NCBI GenBank assembly: GCA_003024175.1
Contig: MDYQ01000168.1
Location: 1 to 62,470 of the forward strand
Length of the DNA: 62,470 nucleotides
DNA from: Planoprotostelium fungivorum
Lineage: Eukaryota; Evosea; Variosea; Cavosteliida; Cavosteliaceae
Direction: 5' to 3'
In this document: positions 46,449 through 57,155 of the stretch, piece after piece
Layout of the letters: the number at the start of each line of letters is the position of its first letter
Position numbering within the stretch: the stretch's first letter is position 1
Program-made: the position numbers and the translations under genes
The notes under the pieces: model-generated
What the model was told of the DNA's origin: nothing
What the model saw: only the letters and a program-made list of their open reading frames with translations
Databases searched by the model: none

Positions 46449-46595
46449 ACGAACGCTGGTATTATCAGCGCCAAGTGGCGGAAAGAATTGAAAATGCCGG
46501 AAATTCCGAATTCATGAATTGATGCGCTACAACGCTATCTTTTCTTGCTTTTTCCGCAGCACATCAATCACATCACACCCACTAGATCGTGGAGA

Positions 46596-48117
46596 ATGAA
46601 TGTCAGAGGCTTAGAGATCATACATAACACATTCAATAGACCAAAACTCTTCTCCATCTCATTGGTGAGCATCAATCCTACCAACTCGCTCTTACTCTCC
46701 AACAGAGCAGAACACATGCAAGATCAACACCGGTAGCACCAGTAAAGACATTGAATGCATCTCTTCGATTTCAATCGACAGAACCCAGAAGAGGACTCAA
46801 TCCACTTCACGTGATGGACGATGTGCTGCGAAATCTGAAAGAGACGAACAACTGGAGGGCCCTCGACGCAGAGATCCACAGTTTTCAGCAGAGGGGTTAT
46901 CATCTGACACCTGGCCACTACCTCAAGATCATCGAAGAATTCTTGTGGAGAGACGATTTAGCTATGGCATCACTCTGGATCAGCCGCTTCAAACAGAGAT
47001 CCTTTCGAGAGGGTGTCTCACTCTACGCACTCCTCATCAAGTATTACGTCCGAAAGGCAGACGAAGAGGGAATCCTAGCCACACTCTACATGATGAAGAA
47101 CCGGGACGTCATTCCAGATCTGAGGATCTACTATCTCATCATCAACTTCGCCGCGAACACGAGGAGACACGATCTGGCCCATCAGATCTGGGATGACATG
47201 AAAGAGAAGGAAGTTCTACCGGATGAGAAGATCTACCAGAAGCTCCTGCACAGTTACATCTACAGCAAATCACCCAAATCAGTCGAGAATCTCTGCAGGG
47301 AGATGGCTGTCCTGGGGTTCGACATTGGAGCTGAAAATTTTGGCCTCGTCGTCTTTCAGGATTCACCCAACTTTGGCGCCATCGCTGCCAGGTGAACCTC
47401 CAGCTCACATCGCGATGCGTTCATCGCGCACCATCTTCATGATCATGCGATCACAATATGGCGCACCATCTTCATGATCATGCGATCACAATATGGCGCA
47501 CCATCTTCATGATCATGCGATCACATTATGGACATGTACTGATACGGAATAGATGGAAGAAGTTTGTAGACATGGGATTCAAACCATCGATCCAAACTTA
47601 CAACGATCTCATCAAACAACTCACCCAGAAGAACTTCAACCCACAAGAATTCGAGGAGCTCCTCCTCAGCATGAAAGATGCCGGATTCCAGCCCGACGAG
47701 GAGACCTACCCCTCCCTCATCCGGTACTACTCGAAACAGGGCGACATGTTCGGCCTGGACACCGTCTTGCAGCAAATGTCGACCAGAGAGATGAAACCGA
47801 AGACACAAACTACCGGCATGGTTCTCAATGCCTACGCAGAGCAGAACTATGCAGAGGGAGTGGAGAGGGTGCTCTCTACTGCGGCGGAGGGTGGATTGAA
47901 GCTGAGCGGTCAACAACTGAAACCTGTCGTGGAGATGTACAGAAGGATAGAGGACACGGAGAAGGAGGCGAAGATCGTGGAGATGATGGAGAAGGAGGAG
48001 GCCGCGTGGACGAAGAAGGCGGGAGGAAAGCAGCAGCACGGGCAGGTGGACCAATTCCTCAAGTTCCAGCAGCAGAGTGCACAGATGCTGCGAGATTTTG
48101 ATAAAGCTGATCTCTGA
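46596..48117 (+). CDS. Mitochondrial pentatricopeptide-repeat protein
   Basis: Likely organellar RNA-binding protein. The N-terminus is basic and hydroxylated (MNVRGLEIIHNTFNRPKLF, LNASLRFQSTEPRRG), a good mitochondrial presequence over the first exons. At least seven 35-residue PPR units follow, for example YYLIINFAANTRRHDLAHQI, KIYQKLLHSYIYSKSPKSVE, TYNDLIKQLTQKNFNPQEFE and TYPSLIRYYSKQGDMFGLDT. The C-terminus is a charged coiled helix. Four exons. The last intron (47393-47553) is long because it holds a 3 x 35 bp minisatellite. Confidence 0.85.
47426..47530 (+). repeat. Three perfect-length 35-bp tandem units in PPR intron
   Basis: Units 47426-47460, 47461-47495 and 47496-47530 start GCGCACCATCTTCATGATCA. 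The first two are identical, and the third differs by one base near its end. The near-identity implies recent amplification. They lie wholly inside an intron. Confidence 0.92.
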
Positions 48118-48315
48118 GGAATTATCCTTGTTGTCCTCTTCATCATCGTCTCGGTAGGTGGGAAACTTGGTTCGGCTCAAATCCGTCACTATTTTTACGA
48201 AATTAAATGAAACGAGAGAGTTGCACGTGGTTAGCCGAACCGGGAAGCATTAACCGAACCGACCTGATGCTAAGTGCGGCCAACACACCAAAACAAAAAA
48301 TCACACACAACCACC

Positions 48316-51156
48316 ATGTGTCTCGTGAGTGTTAACCGATCGGTTGGTGTAATAGATCGCAGGGCTATACCTCCTCCCAAAATCTGACACAGATCTCGTC
48401 TTCCATCAATGCAGCCATCCAGGATCTGACTGCAAGAGTGACGGTCACACAGGAGTTTCACAATACATCTGAGAGCCCACAAGAGATCACCTACATCTAT
48501 TCTCTACCAGAGCGCGCGACGGTCTCTTCCTTCCACGCTGATGTAGACGGGAGAATCGTCAGAGGAGTCATCGCTCCAAAGAAGAAGGCAGAAGAAAGAT
48601 ACAATGACGCATTGGCCTCCGGTCGCAATGCGTATCTCTCTCAGCAAGGTGAGATCTATCGAATGAAACGATTCCATCAGCTCTTGATCTGAGGAGAAAG
48701 ATGAGGACAATCGCTGATGTCACTGCAGTATCATCAGGTCAGTTCAAATGTAGTGTGGGGAGTCTGGCAGCGGGTAAAAAAGTGAAGCTCGTTTTCACCT
48801 ACGTGATGGAGCTCTCTTTCACCGATAACATGATCGACTTCACCCTTCCTCCACACACCAACACATCACACGAGGTGAGATGACATCGCACACTCTCACT
48901 CATCCACAAAGGTTCTATTCGCAGCATCTCTCTCCACCACATCACCCGTATTGAAGGTGCACAACAGCACACCCTCCGGTTCTATACCTCCAAATCATGA
49001 GTTCCACCTCATCATCACTGTCAAAGATGTCTTTGGGTGAGACACAACACCACACTATACGACTCGATCTGACTGGTTGTAGTCCGATCGGATCAGTGGA
49101 GATCGAACCAGAAGGAAGTGCAGTTGCCGCCTTCCAGTTTCACCCAGACATGACAGAAGCAGAAGACGATGAAGAGGTCAGTCTGATGACTTCTTTTCAC
49201 TCGATTCTGATGAATATTTCAGGTCAACTGCGAAGTCATCTTCCTCATCGACTGTTCTGGCTCCATGAGTGGTGATCCAATGCGATCGGTGTGTTTCTGA
49301 TTCTCCATCTATCATCACCTGACTCCATCAGGTCAACTCTACGATGTCTCTCCTTCTCAGAGGACTTCCTCCCACGTGTCACTTTAACATTATCGATTTT
49401 GGTTCCGGTTCCAGATCCTTATTCGAGTCCAGTGTACCTTACAACAAGGAGAACTTTGATAAGGCCATGGAGGCGAACAAGAGGAGATCAGCTGATATGG
49501 GAGGCACGGAATTGTATCAGCCCCTCCAGAAGATACTGAAGAGAGAGCCTCTGGAGGGCATGTCCAGACAGATCTTCCTTCTCACCGATGGAGAGGTGAT
49601 CATCGTCATCATCATCTTAGAATTTCATTTTCTCATCTCACACGAACAGGTGGACAGGAGTGAAGAATGCATTCGATTGGCAGAGAGAGATTCTCACCTG
49701 ACACGTATCTTCACGTTTGGCATCGGAAGTGGAGTGGACAGAAATCTGGTGACACAGATTGCGAAGAAGAGCAACGGAAGATGCGAGATGATCAACTCGA
49801 GCAACATGGAAGAGGCTGTGATGAGACAGATGAACCACGCTCTCAAGCCCGCTCTCACCGAGTTGAGAATGGAATGGGCAGGATGGAAGCCGAGCGAGAA
49901 GGTGAGGTGGAAGACGATGACGTGTGATGACGTCATCACAGATCAGCAGCAGCCCCTATCACTTACCCCCTCTGTTCTCGGGAGATCATGTGATGGTGTA
50001 TCTTCATCTCAACCGAGAAGACGTGTCCATGGCCAAGATAATCGAAGGAACACTGAAGGGAAAGAACGGAAAGAAGGATTTCTCACAGAAGGTGTGTTAC
50101 AGTGATGTAGAACATTGGTCCTGATGTCACAAAGATTACGTTGGATCTGTCAACTGCCACCAAGCCTTCCAGAGAAGAACTCGTTCTCACAAAGTGAGTT
50201 CTCATCTTGTGAAATGGACTCATTTCATCAGATTGTACGGTCGCTCGGTGATCGACAGTCTACAATCGGGCAGAAGTTATCTCCACCTACCTGATGGTAA
50301 ATTGGCCGATTCGAACAGCGATATCGCAGCGTCTATCGAGAAAATTTCTCTCTCCACGGGTGTTCTATCGCAGTACACTTCATTCATAGCGGGTGAGTCA
50401 CATTCACTACATAACATGCATCTGACACCACTAGTGGATGATCAGGCAGACACTACGTCAGATCAGGCGACAAATCTCGTGGAGATCTCTTCCTCTTCAA
50501 TCACTCTAGCTCGTCGATCTCCCACTTCGGTGAGCGAGAGAATGAGGGAAGAACTGACCTTGTCGTAGAGTTCTTCCGATTGCGACGAAGAGGATGAATG
50601 TGAAGGCAACTCTCTATTCGATCAGAATGATGCCCTGGAATCCATTGGGGCCACCCTTCGCACTCTCTCGCAAACCATTCAGACGCAATCGATGAAACTG
50701 GAATGCTGCGACATGTTGGAGGAGATCGAGATGCCCAAGAAGAGACAGTCTGCCAAACCATCATTCATGCCAGCAGCCAAATCAAAATCGTTATCATCAC
50801 CAGCATCGTCATCATCAGCACCATCATGGACAACACCGTCTTCATCTTCATCTCCGGCATCCAAGATCATCTCCAGTCAGAGCATCGACGGAAGCTTTGA
50901 GGAATCTGTTGTCTCATACCTGAAGGGAATGAGCGTCAGCCAGATCAAGGCGAACAAACTCTTCGGCTCTCACTTTGTTCTCTTCCTCACGGCCGTGGTG
51001 CTGGCTTATCTGGAAGCCAAGATGCAGGACAGCAAGGGCGTCTGGTCTCTAGCACAGAGGAAGGCGAAGAACTGGCTGAAGAAGGAATCAGCAGCGAAGG
51101 GGATGGATCTAGTGAAGATGACAGAAGAGGCACAGAGTGTGGTGTCGAAGGTTTGA
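48316..51156 (+). CDS. VIT and VWA domain protein, copy 2
   Basis: Paralogue of copy 1 (10188-13067) in opposite orientation. The first exon again encodes MCL only. VIT: ITYIYSLPERATVSSFHADV, KKKAEERYNDALASGRNAYL. VWA: MIDAS LIDCSGSMSGDPMRSV, then ADMGGTELYQPLQKIL and QIFLLTDGEVDRSEECIRL. The stretch LTRIFTFGIGSGVDRNLVTQ is identical in both copies. The C-terminal module keeps HFVLFLTAVVLAYLEAKMQ and WSLAQRKAKNWLKKESAAKG. The linker before it is serine-rich and diverged between copies. Similarity is highest over the VWA half, down to long runs of identical DNA, suggesting recent duplication or gene conversion. Confidence 0.86.
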
Positions 51157-51285
51157 TAAAGAACTTGATCACCGGAAAGAAATTGGCAGAGCTATCAGTT
51201 GAAAACTGAGGAACTACAAAGAGTCAATATTTTAGAAGTGGACAAGAGCTTGGTTGCGCGTTCATTGGTCGGGACCTCCAAGAAG

Positions 51286-54200
51286 ATGGAGTCTCCAAAC
51301 TCGGCCTCTGAATCATTCCCAACAAACCCACAGAACATCATGACGCACAGTTTGAGTGGACAGACGACCAACTCATTTGACGCTAGATCTTCCTTTGGTT
51401 CTGTTGGCAGTGCTGGTGAACGACATCGTATGATTTCTTCGGCTCACGTCCATCACAGTCAGCTCAGATATCGACTTCGACGACTTACTATCTATCAAAC
51501 CTAGCAAGGTGTGTAAATGAACGACCATCAAGAGTCACTCAATGTTGTCGTCAGATCGCCGCTACCAACAGTACTGGCTCATTTGACGTCTTGGGTATCA
51601 ATGAAGTATTCGGACTGTCTTCTTCCGTAGATATTCCACCTTCAACAGCTGTAACAGACCACTTGTCTCCACAGAACAGAAGCCGATCGAAAACTCGTGA
51701 GATGTTTATGAAAGACGGTATGAGCGAGAAGGCTGATTGAGTCGCAGTGGAAGGCCGATCGAGTCACAATCCCATCTTTTCTTTCGAGGATGATAATGTC
51801 CCAGCCGCTACTGGTCAACCGGTGGAGAAGATAAAGAACAGGAAAAAGTCAAAGAGCTTCCTCAAGAAGAAGGAGACTAACTCTGCCTCTGAAGGAGAGG
51901 GTCCCGTTCCAAATCTGATGGACTCTGATGTCGAAGAGGTGATGAACTTGGTTGTCATGTCACCGACAATTACAGACGACACCGGCACCGATGAAGAGGA
52001 GAGAGTCCTTCATGGACAAGATGAGATCGTTCAACACGGAGATGAAGAGCAAGAAGATCACCGGTGAGAAGACATCATCACCCACACTGACTTCTCACAG
52101 CCGCACACACCAACAGTTGGAATCACTCGAAGAAAGCAGGAACGACAACCTCACCCCAGAGCAGTGAGATCCTCTCACTCATGCCAACGAGGCTGACATC
52201 ATCACAGACGGTCAGGCCTTCACTTCTGAACATCAATCCAGTCGAACGACCGACTACTATTCGCTGCCATCACACTGGACAGCAGCCGATACCGATCCTT
52301 CTACTCTCGATTCACAGGAAGAACTGTCCAAATTGGATGAATCTGCGACACAGTGGGTGCAGAAGCTGAAGAAGGCCACAAAGTCCAGGCTCTTCACTCT
52401 GATCAACAACACATCACGTTCGATCTTGTCACAGCAATCTGGAAACGAAACGAAGGGAAAGTGGAGGAGGAAGCCACCGAATCTGATCTCTTATTCTACT
52501 TCGTGTCAGTTTGGAGTGGAGGGAAAAGTGGTGAGTCAGAGAGAAGAGGAGATGCATTGATCCATTCAGTCACCAGAGGGTACAGTCTCATTCAGCGTGG
52601 ATGGTGCAACTTCTAATCTGGTCTTGTGGTGGACTGAAAATCACGAGACTGGTATTCCTCTCTGTGGTTTCACCATGTCGGAAGATCTGAAGAGGTTGAT
52701 CCTTTCATCCTTCTCCACTGACACGTGACAGAGTCATCGCCGTACAATTAGATCTCAGATATAACGATCGCTTCTGCGACATGAAATTCGAATTCACAGA
52801 TCCCTCTTCCGGTCCCTCCACCATCAGCAGGAGATCTTCCACGGCCAGTATGGGTGATCCACTCCCTCTCATCTCTTGACGCTCATTCCCTACCAGACAA
52901 CGCGGCGAGGCTATCACGATCGTCCTCGACTTCCTCTCTCGGGTCAGCCAGCGTCACCGGTTCAGAGAGTCTTCCCCCCGCCACACCCCCGGAGAACACG
53001 TACATCTCAGAATCTCCCTGCTCCTTCACTTCTCCATCTTCTGTCTTATCTCCTCCCAATGGAGAGCACACACCCAGGGGAAGAGCCTCCTTATCCAACG
53101 ATCCACCGTCGACACCCCTCTCTTCCGAGCTGAAGAATATGGACATGAAGGGATTCAAGGTGAGAAGGTAGAGTGTGAGGGTGAATTGAAGGGAGAAGGT
53201 GAGCACGTACGATGCGTCGGTGGGAGGAAAGGACAGCGACTCGAGTGACGAAGAAGAAGAAGAGGAAGAGAACAGGAAGAAGGCTCTCTTCAGGGGAATC
53301 AAATTCCAAGAAGCTACGGAGCAGGCCGCACCGGCCGATGCAGAGACATTGAAGAACGCCACCGCCTTCCTGGTGAGTCTCAACTTTCGACTGAATATTC
53401 CATCTTTAGACATCACGATCTCTATCGTTTCATGATTCAGGATTGGATGATGACTGATGAGAACAGAGGATGGCATCCCCTGGTGCTGTGGCAGCCCCCA
53501 CACGAAGGAGAGCGGTGAAGATATCTTCCCCGGCCGAGACGAGAACATCCACCACTCCACCCAAACCGACCATTGCATCACCCCTCAACACAAAGACTAA
53601 CGTCGTAACGAAGAACACCCCACCTCCCTCTCAATCCACAGACTTTGATTCCGATCGGTGAGTTCAAGTTGGAGTGAGGGAGCTGAATCGAACAGATCAC
53701 CGACCAATAGCGACCCTGAAGACAGTGACAAAGATAAGACACTGCTGAAAACGGATCAAGAAGTGAACCAGCTGTCGAAACAATTGATGTCCAACGCTCT
53801 CAAACTTCTCGAAGCGGGAAATTTCGTGGAGGCACTGAAGAATGTAGATAAGACGTTACAGCTCTTGGGTGAGAGATCGAAGATATCGTGAGTCGTGGAC
53901 TGAATGTGTACAGTATCGCATCAGAATCCCAGAGAGAAACAAATGGAAGTCAAATTCTCAGTCTTGTACAAACACGCACTCAACTTCCTCATCGCTAGAT
54001 CAGAGATCCAGGATCCAACCGAGGTACAGACGAAGAACGAATCACGAATGACGTCAAACAGATCGCATCCTTGACCAGAAATCTAGCAGACGTTCTACTG
54101 CCCAAACCACGACATCGAATCATCTGCATTCGAATGGCCATCAAAGCGAACGGTGATGTCTCCAACTTTGGAATCGCCGCACGTTTCATTCAAGTGTTGC

Positions 54201-54615
54201 TGCCACACAATCTGGTGAGTCTCTTCCATTCTCTCGTGTCACAGAAGCTCAACGATGCAGGTGGATCACTCTAAATTGGAGGCAATGTATGCCCATTGTA
54301 AAGCGAAGGATTTTGTGGATGCATCGTGTAAAGAGAGACAATGTCCACAGTGTGAGAGGAGCAACCCAGGTGGTCAAGTCGATTGCAGCCACTGCCATTG
54401 CCCTCTGAACACCGTGTGCTACAAGAAATTAACTCCCATCACTTCCAGCACACTCTATCGCTGCGACTACTGCGATGCAGTGCTGTGTAAAGAGGTGATG
54501 TCGATCTGACTCATGATTGCTGATGACGAGAAAGGTGGGAGAGAAGGAAATCAAATGTTGTATATGCGGAATTGGAAACCTGAACGAAAGACCGATCTCG
54601 ACTCATTCAGAATAA
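51286..54615 (+). CDS. Large multidomain protein with C-terminal solenoid and zinc-finger cysteines, unknown
   Basis: Start MESPNSASESF at 51286. The N-terminal third is disordered, with acidic DIDFDDLLSIKPSK and basic KIKNRKKSKSFLKKK patches. A middle folded part has DVTFDLVTAIWKR-like helices, VSFSVDGATSNLVLWWTENH and RVIAVQLDLRYNDRFCDMKF. A serine/proline-rich linker with an E-tract follows. The C-terminus has an alpha-solenoid, LMSNALKLLEAGNFVEALKN, IASLTRNLADVLLPKPRHRI and FGIAARFIQVLLPHNLVDHS, vaguely like the alpha-COP C-terminal helical domain. It ends with at least eight cysteines in CPQCERSNPGGQVDCSHCHC, YRCDYCDAVLC and CCICG. Family unknown to me. The frame shifts near 54035 without room for an intron, so an assembly error or an odd junction is likely there. 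Confidence 0.5.
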
Positions 54616-54635
54616 ACAAGATGATCTCATTCATT

Positions 54636-57087
54636 TCATTCGTAAACCTTGAGATACTGATTCGATAGCATAAACTCCTTGAGGTAGTCGTGACCCAGCT
54701 CCTCGTACATCTTCTTTGTGATCCACCCATTGTTCTCTCCTCTGCTCTTCCACGAGTTGTTTCGACTCCACATGCTCGCTCCCCTCCATGCATCTTTCAG
54801 TGCGTTCTTCGCTTTCAGCACGTTCATCTCGTACTCCACGGGCAGCAGCGCCCTCACTTCCGCTTCGATCCTCTCTCTGAAAAGCTTCGTCTCACTGTTT
54901 CCTCCACATACAAAGATCCTCTGTCCAAGTCATTCTCTCTCTTTCTATTCCATCTCTCACCTTTGATATGTCGGCCAGTTGGGGCTTCGTGAGAGAAGAG
55001 AAAGTGTTTTGGAGGGCTTCAGAGAGTCCGGTGAAGTCCATTCCAATCAGATTGGGTTGGAAGAGAATCTCTGGGATTCTGATCCTCTCGACACCGATGT
55101 ACAGTTGATAATCCAACTCTTGACTCATCGGAGTGGTCGCGTTCTCCTTTTTCGGGGCTTTCTTCTCGTACTTGGCCAACCAAGCATCGATCTGAACTAA
55201 TTCCGCTGCTTCCTCTTGTTCTTCTGGAAGTGGCTCCGATCCCTTTCGTTCCATTTAGTTTTCGTTCGATCCTTTCAATAGAAGACGAAGCACGATAGAG
55301 AGTGGTGTAGATAGAAGATGATATAGAGAGAGGATGATGTAGATAAAGCTCACAGCTTGTAGGTAGATGTCCCAATCATCATCGTTCATACCGAAATCAT
55401 CCGTGTCATGATCTGCATCGTTGAAAGCGATTCCAGTGATGGCCTTCATTCTCTTTCTCTTGGCCAGCGTGTTTCTCCCTCCCACCGTGGAGCTGTTCTC
55501 CCTGGCCTTCCTCTCGATCATCTCCTCGATGATTCTCTTCTTCTCCCTCAGCTCTCGAATCAGATCCGTCGGGTTCTCTTCAAATCTCTTGTCCATCTCG
55601 TTCTTCTTTCTCTGTGCCTTCTCTTCGTCGTTGTTTTCGCTCTTGGTCAGTCCGTTCTTCAGCTTCTCCATCGCCTTGTTCAGCGCATTTTCGTCCGCTA
55701 AATTCTCCTGCAGCAGCATCTCCTATTTTCCATCAGTTGTTCTTCTCTCAGATACTTCTCTCACGTTGAATTGTTCTAAATCTTCGTCTCTCATGTTCAA
55801 GATCTCGTTGTATCTCTCCAACTGTTGTTCCTTCACCTGTTGCTTCTCCTTCCTCTTCTTCTCTCCGTACTCCTTCAGTCTCTGTCCTTGGGTCACTTTC
55901 AGATCGTGCTTCCTCTTCTTCTCTTCCTCCGTCACCACCACCACCGGTGCGGCCACGTAAGGCAATTGGATGACTCTGGCCTTCCCCCTCTCCAACCCTT
56001 CTTCTTCCTTCTCTTCCTTCTCTTCCTCTCCCTTCTCCTTCTCTGCCTTTCCCTTCTCCTTCTCTTCCTCTCCCTTCTCCTTCTCTTCCTCCACATCGAT
56101 CTGTTCCTCTTCCTTGGGTGCAGAGTTGTTGGAGAAGAGGAAGAGCTCCTCGTTGTAGTTGGTCGCCAGGTAAGTGTGATTCTCCTTGAGAGTCTGCGAC
56201 TTTTCGACGGTCATGGCTGCCCTGTGGATGGGATATTTGATCTGTACAAGTTTCTGCGCGTAGTCTGTGCAGTGGTACCCCCCGATGTCGATTCGTTTGA
56301 ATTTAGAATGAACTGGACCCGATTGAAGCATAGGTAGGATGTGAGTGGAAGAGTGACCGGACGAGATGATGAGACCCTCTCGATTGGCGTTGGGGGTGGA
56401 GATGCAGTTGGCGTAGTAGCTGAACAGTCCATCGATTCCATAACTCACGGCAGGGACACCGTAACACTCGAACAGGAGTTCAGAGGTGTCTGCGTGAGGT
56501 CAGGGGAAGAGAAGAGAGATGAGAGGGAGTGATAGGAAATCATTCGATCGAAACAATAAGAGTGATCTCACTCTTTCTGCAGTGATTGGGATTGCATGCG
56601 GATTCGGACATGATGACGGGATTAATGATACTGTCTCCTTCGCAGCCCAGACGGGAGAAGATGTGGTCCATGATGGCCTCTTGGAGGTCAAAGTGATAGA
56701 CCACATTCTCCTCGAAGGGTGATTTGGCTGCCAACTTTGAGATGTCCCCTTTCTTCAGATCGTTTCCGACCACTGTCAATACGTCCTTCGTCGCTCTTCC
56801 TCTTCCCACCAAGGTTGGGAAGTGAACTAGATCGCATTTAGCACGTCAACATCCTCGATCTGCGCTCAACATATGCAAAAGATGACATGGTACTCACGTC
56901 TAGGCAATTCCTCTTTACTCCAACCAGCTCGTGTGGAGTGACTACCCATATCGACAACGATGGCGGAATCTTTGAAACTCTTGGCATCCGAAAAGATTGG
57001 ATCGTCAGACTTCTCCCCTTCCTCCTCCAAATAATGGACTGTCATGTTATTGAAGCCTCTGATTATCAGATCGTCTGGTGATGTCAT
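54636..57087 (-). CDS. ARP5: Actin-related protein 5 (ARP5), INO80 complex
   Basis: Nuclear actin-related subunit of the INO80 chromatin remodeller. N-terminal actin fold: VVDMGSHSTRAGWSKEELPR, FPTLVGRGRATKD, and GLIISSGHSSTHILPMLQSG, the actin phosphate-2-like loop. A long charged insertion of E/K repeats (EEEKEKGEEEKEKGKAEKEK) follows, as in ARP5, then RVIQLPYVAA. The C-terminal actin part has ERIRIPEILFQPNLIGMDFT, NIFVCGGNSETKLFRERIEA and KMYEELGHDYLKEFMLSNQY. About eight exons. It converges on the preceding gene with about 20 bases between the stops, and its start is close to the divergent gene at 57156. Confidence 0.92.
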
Positions 57088-57155
57088 TTTCTATGAAAAG
57101 GAGGCAAACAACGAGGGTGCCCAAACAATTGCACCATATCTCCAGCTCGATGGAA

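Noticed and set aside
47426-47530. CRISPR-like array
   Set aside because: The 35-bp units abut directly with no spacers, and the locus is an intron of a eukaryotic gene.
47521-48189. A 222-residue minus-strand frame over the PPR gene
   Set aside because: Antisense to well-defined PPR units; leucine/histidine-rich with no domain signature.
55825-56337. Leucine-rich plus-strand frame of 170 residues within ARP5
   Set aside because: Reverse image of the E/K-rich insertion of ARP5, which has clear actin-fold motifs on the minus strand.
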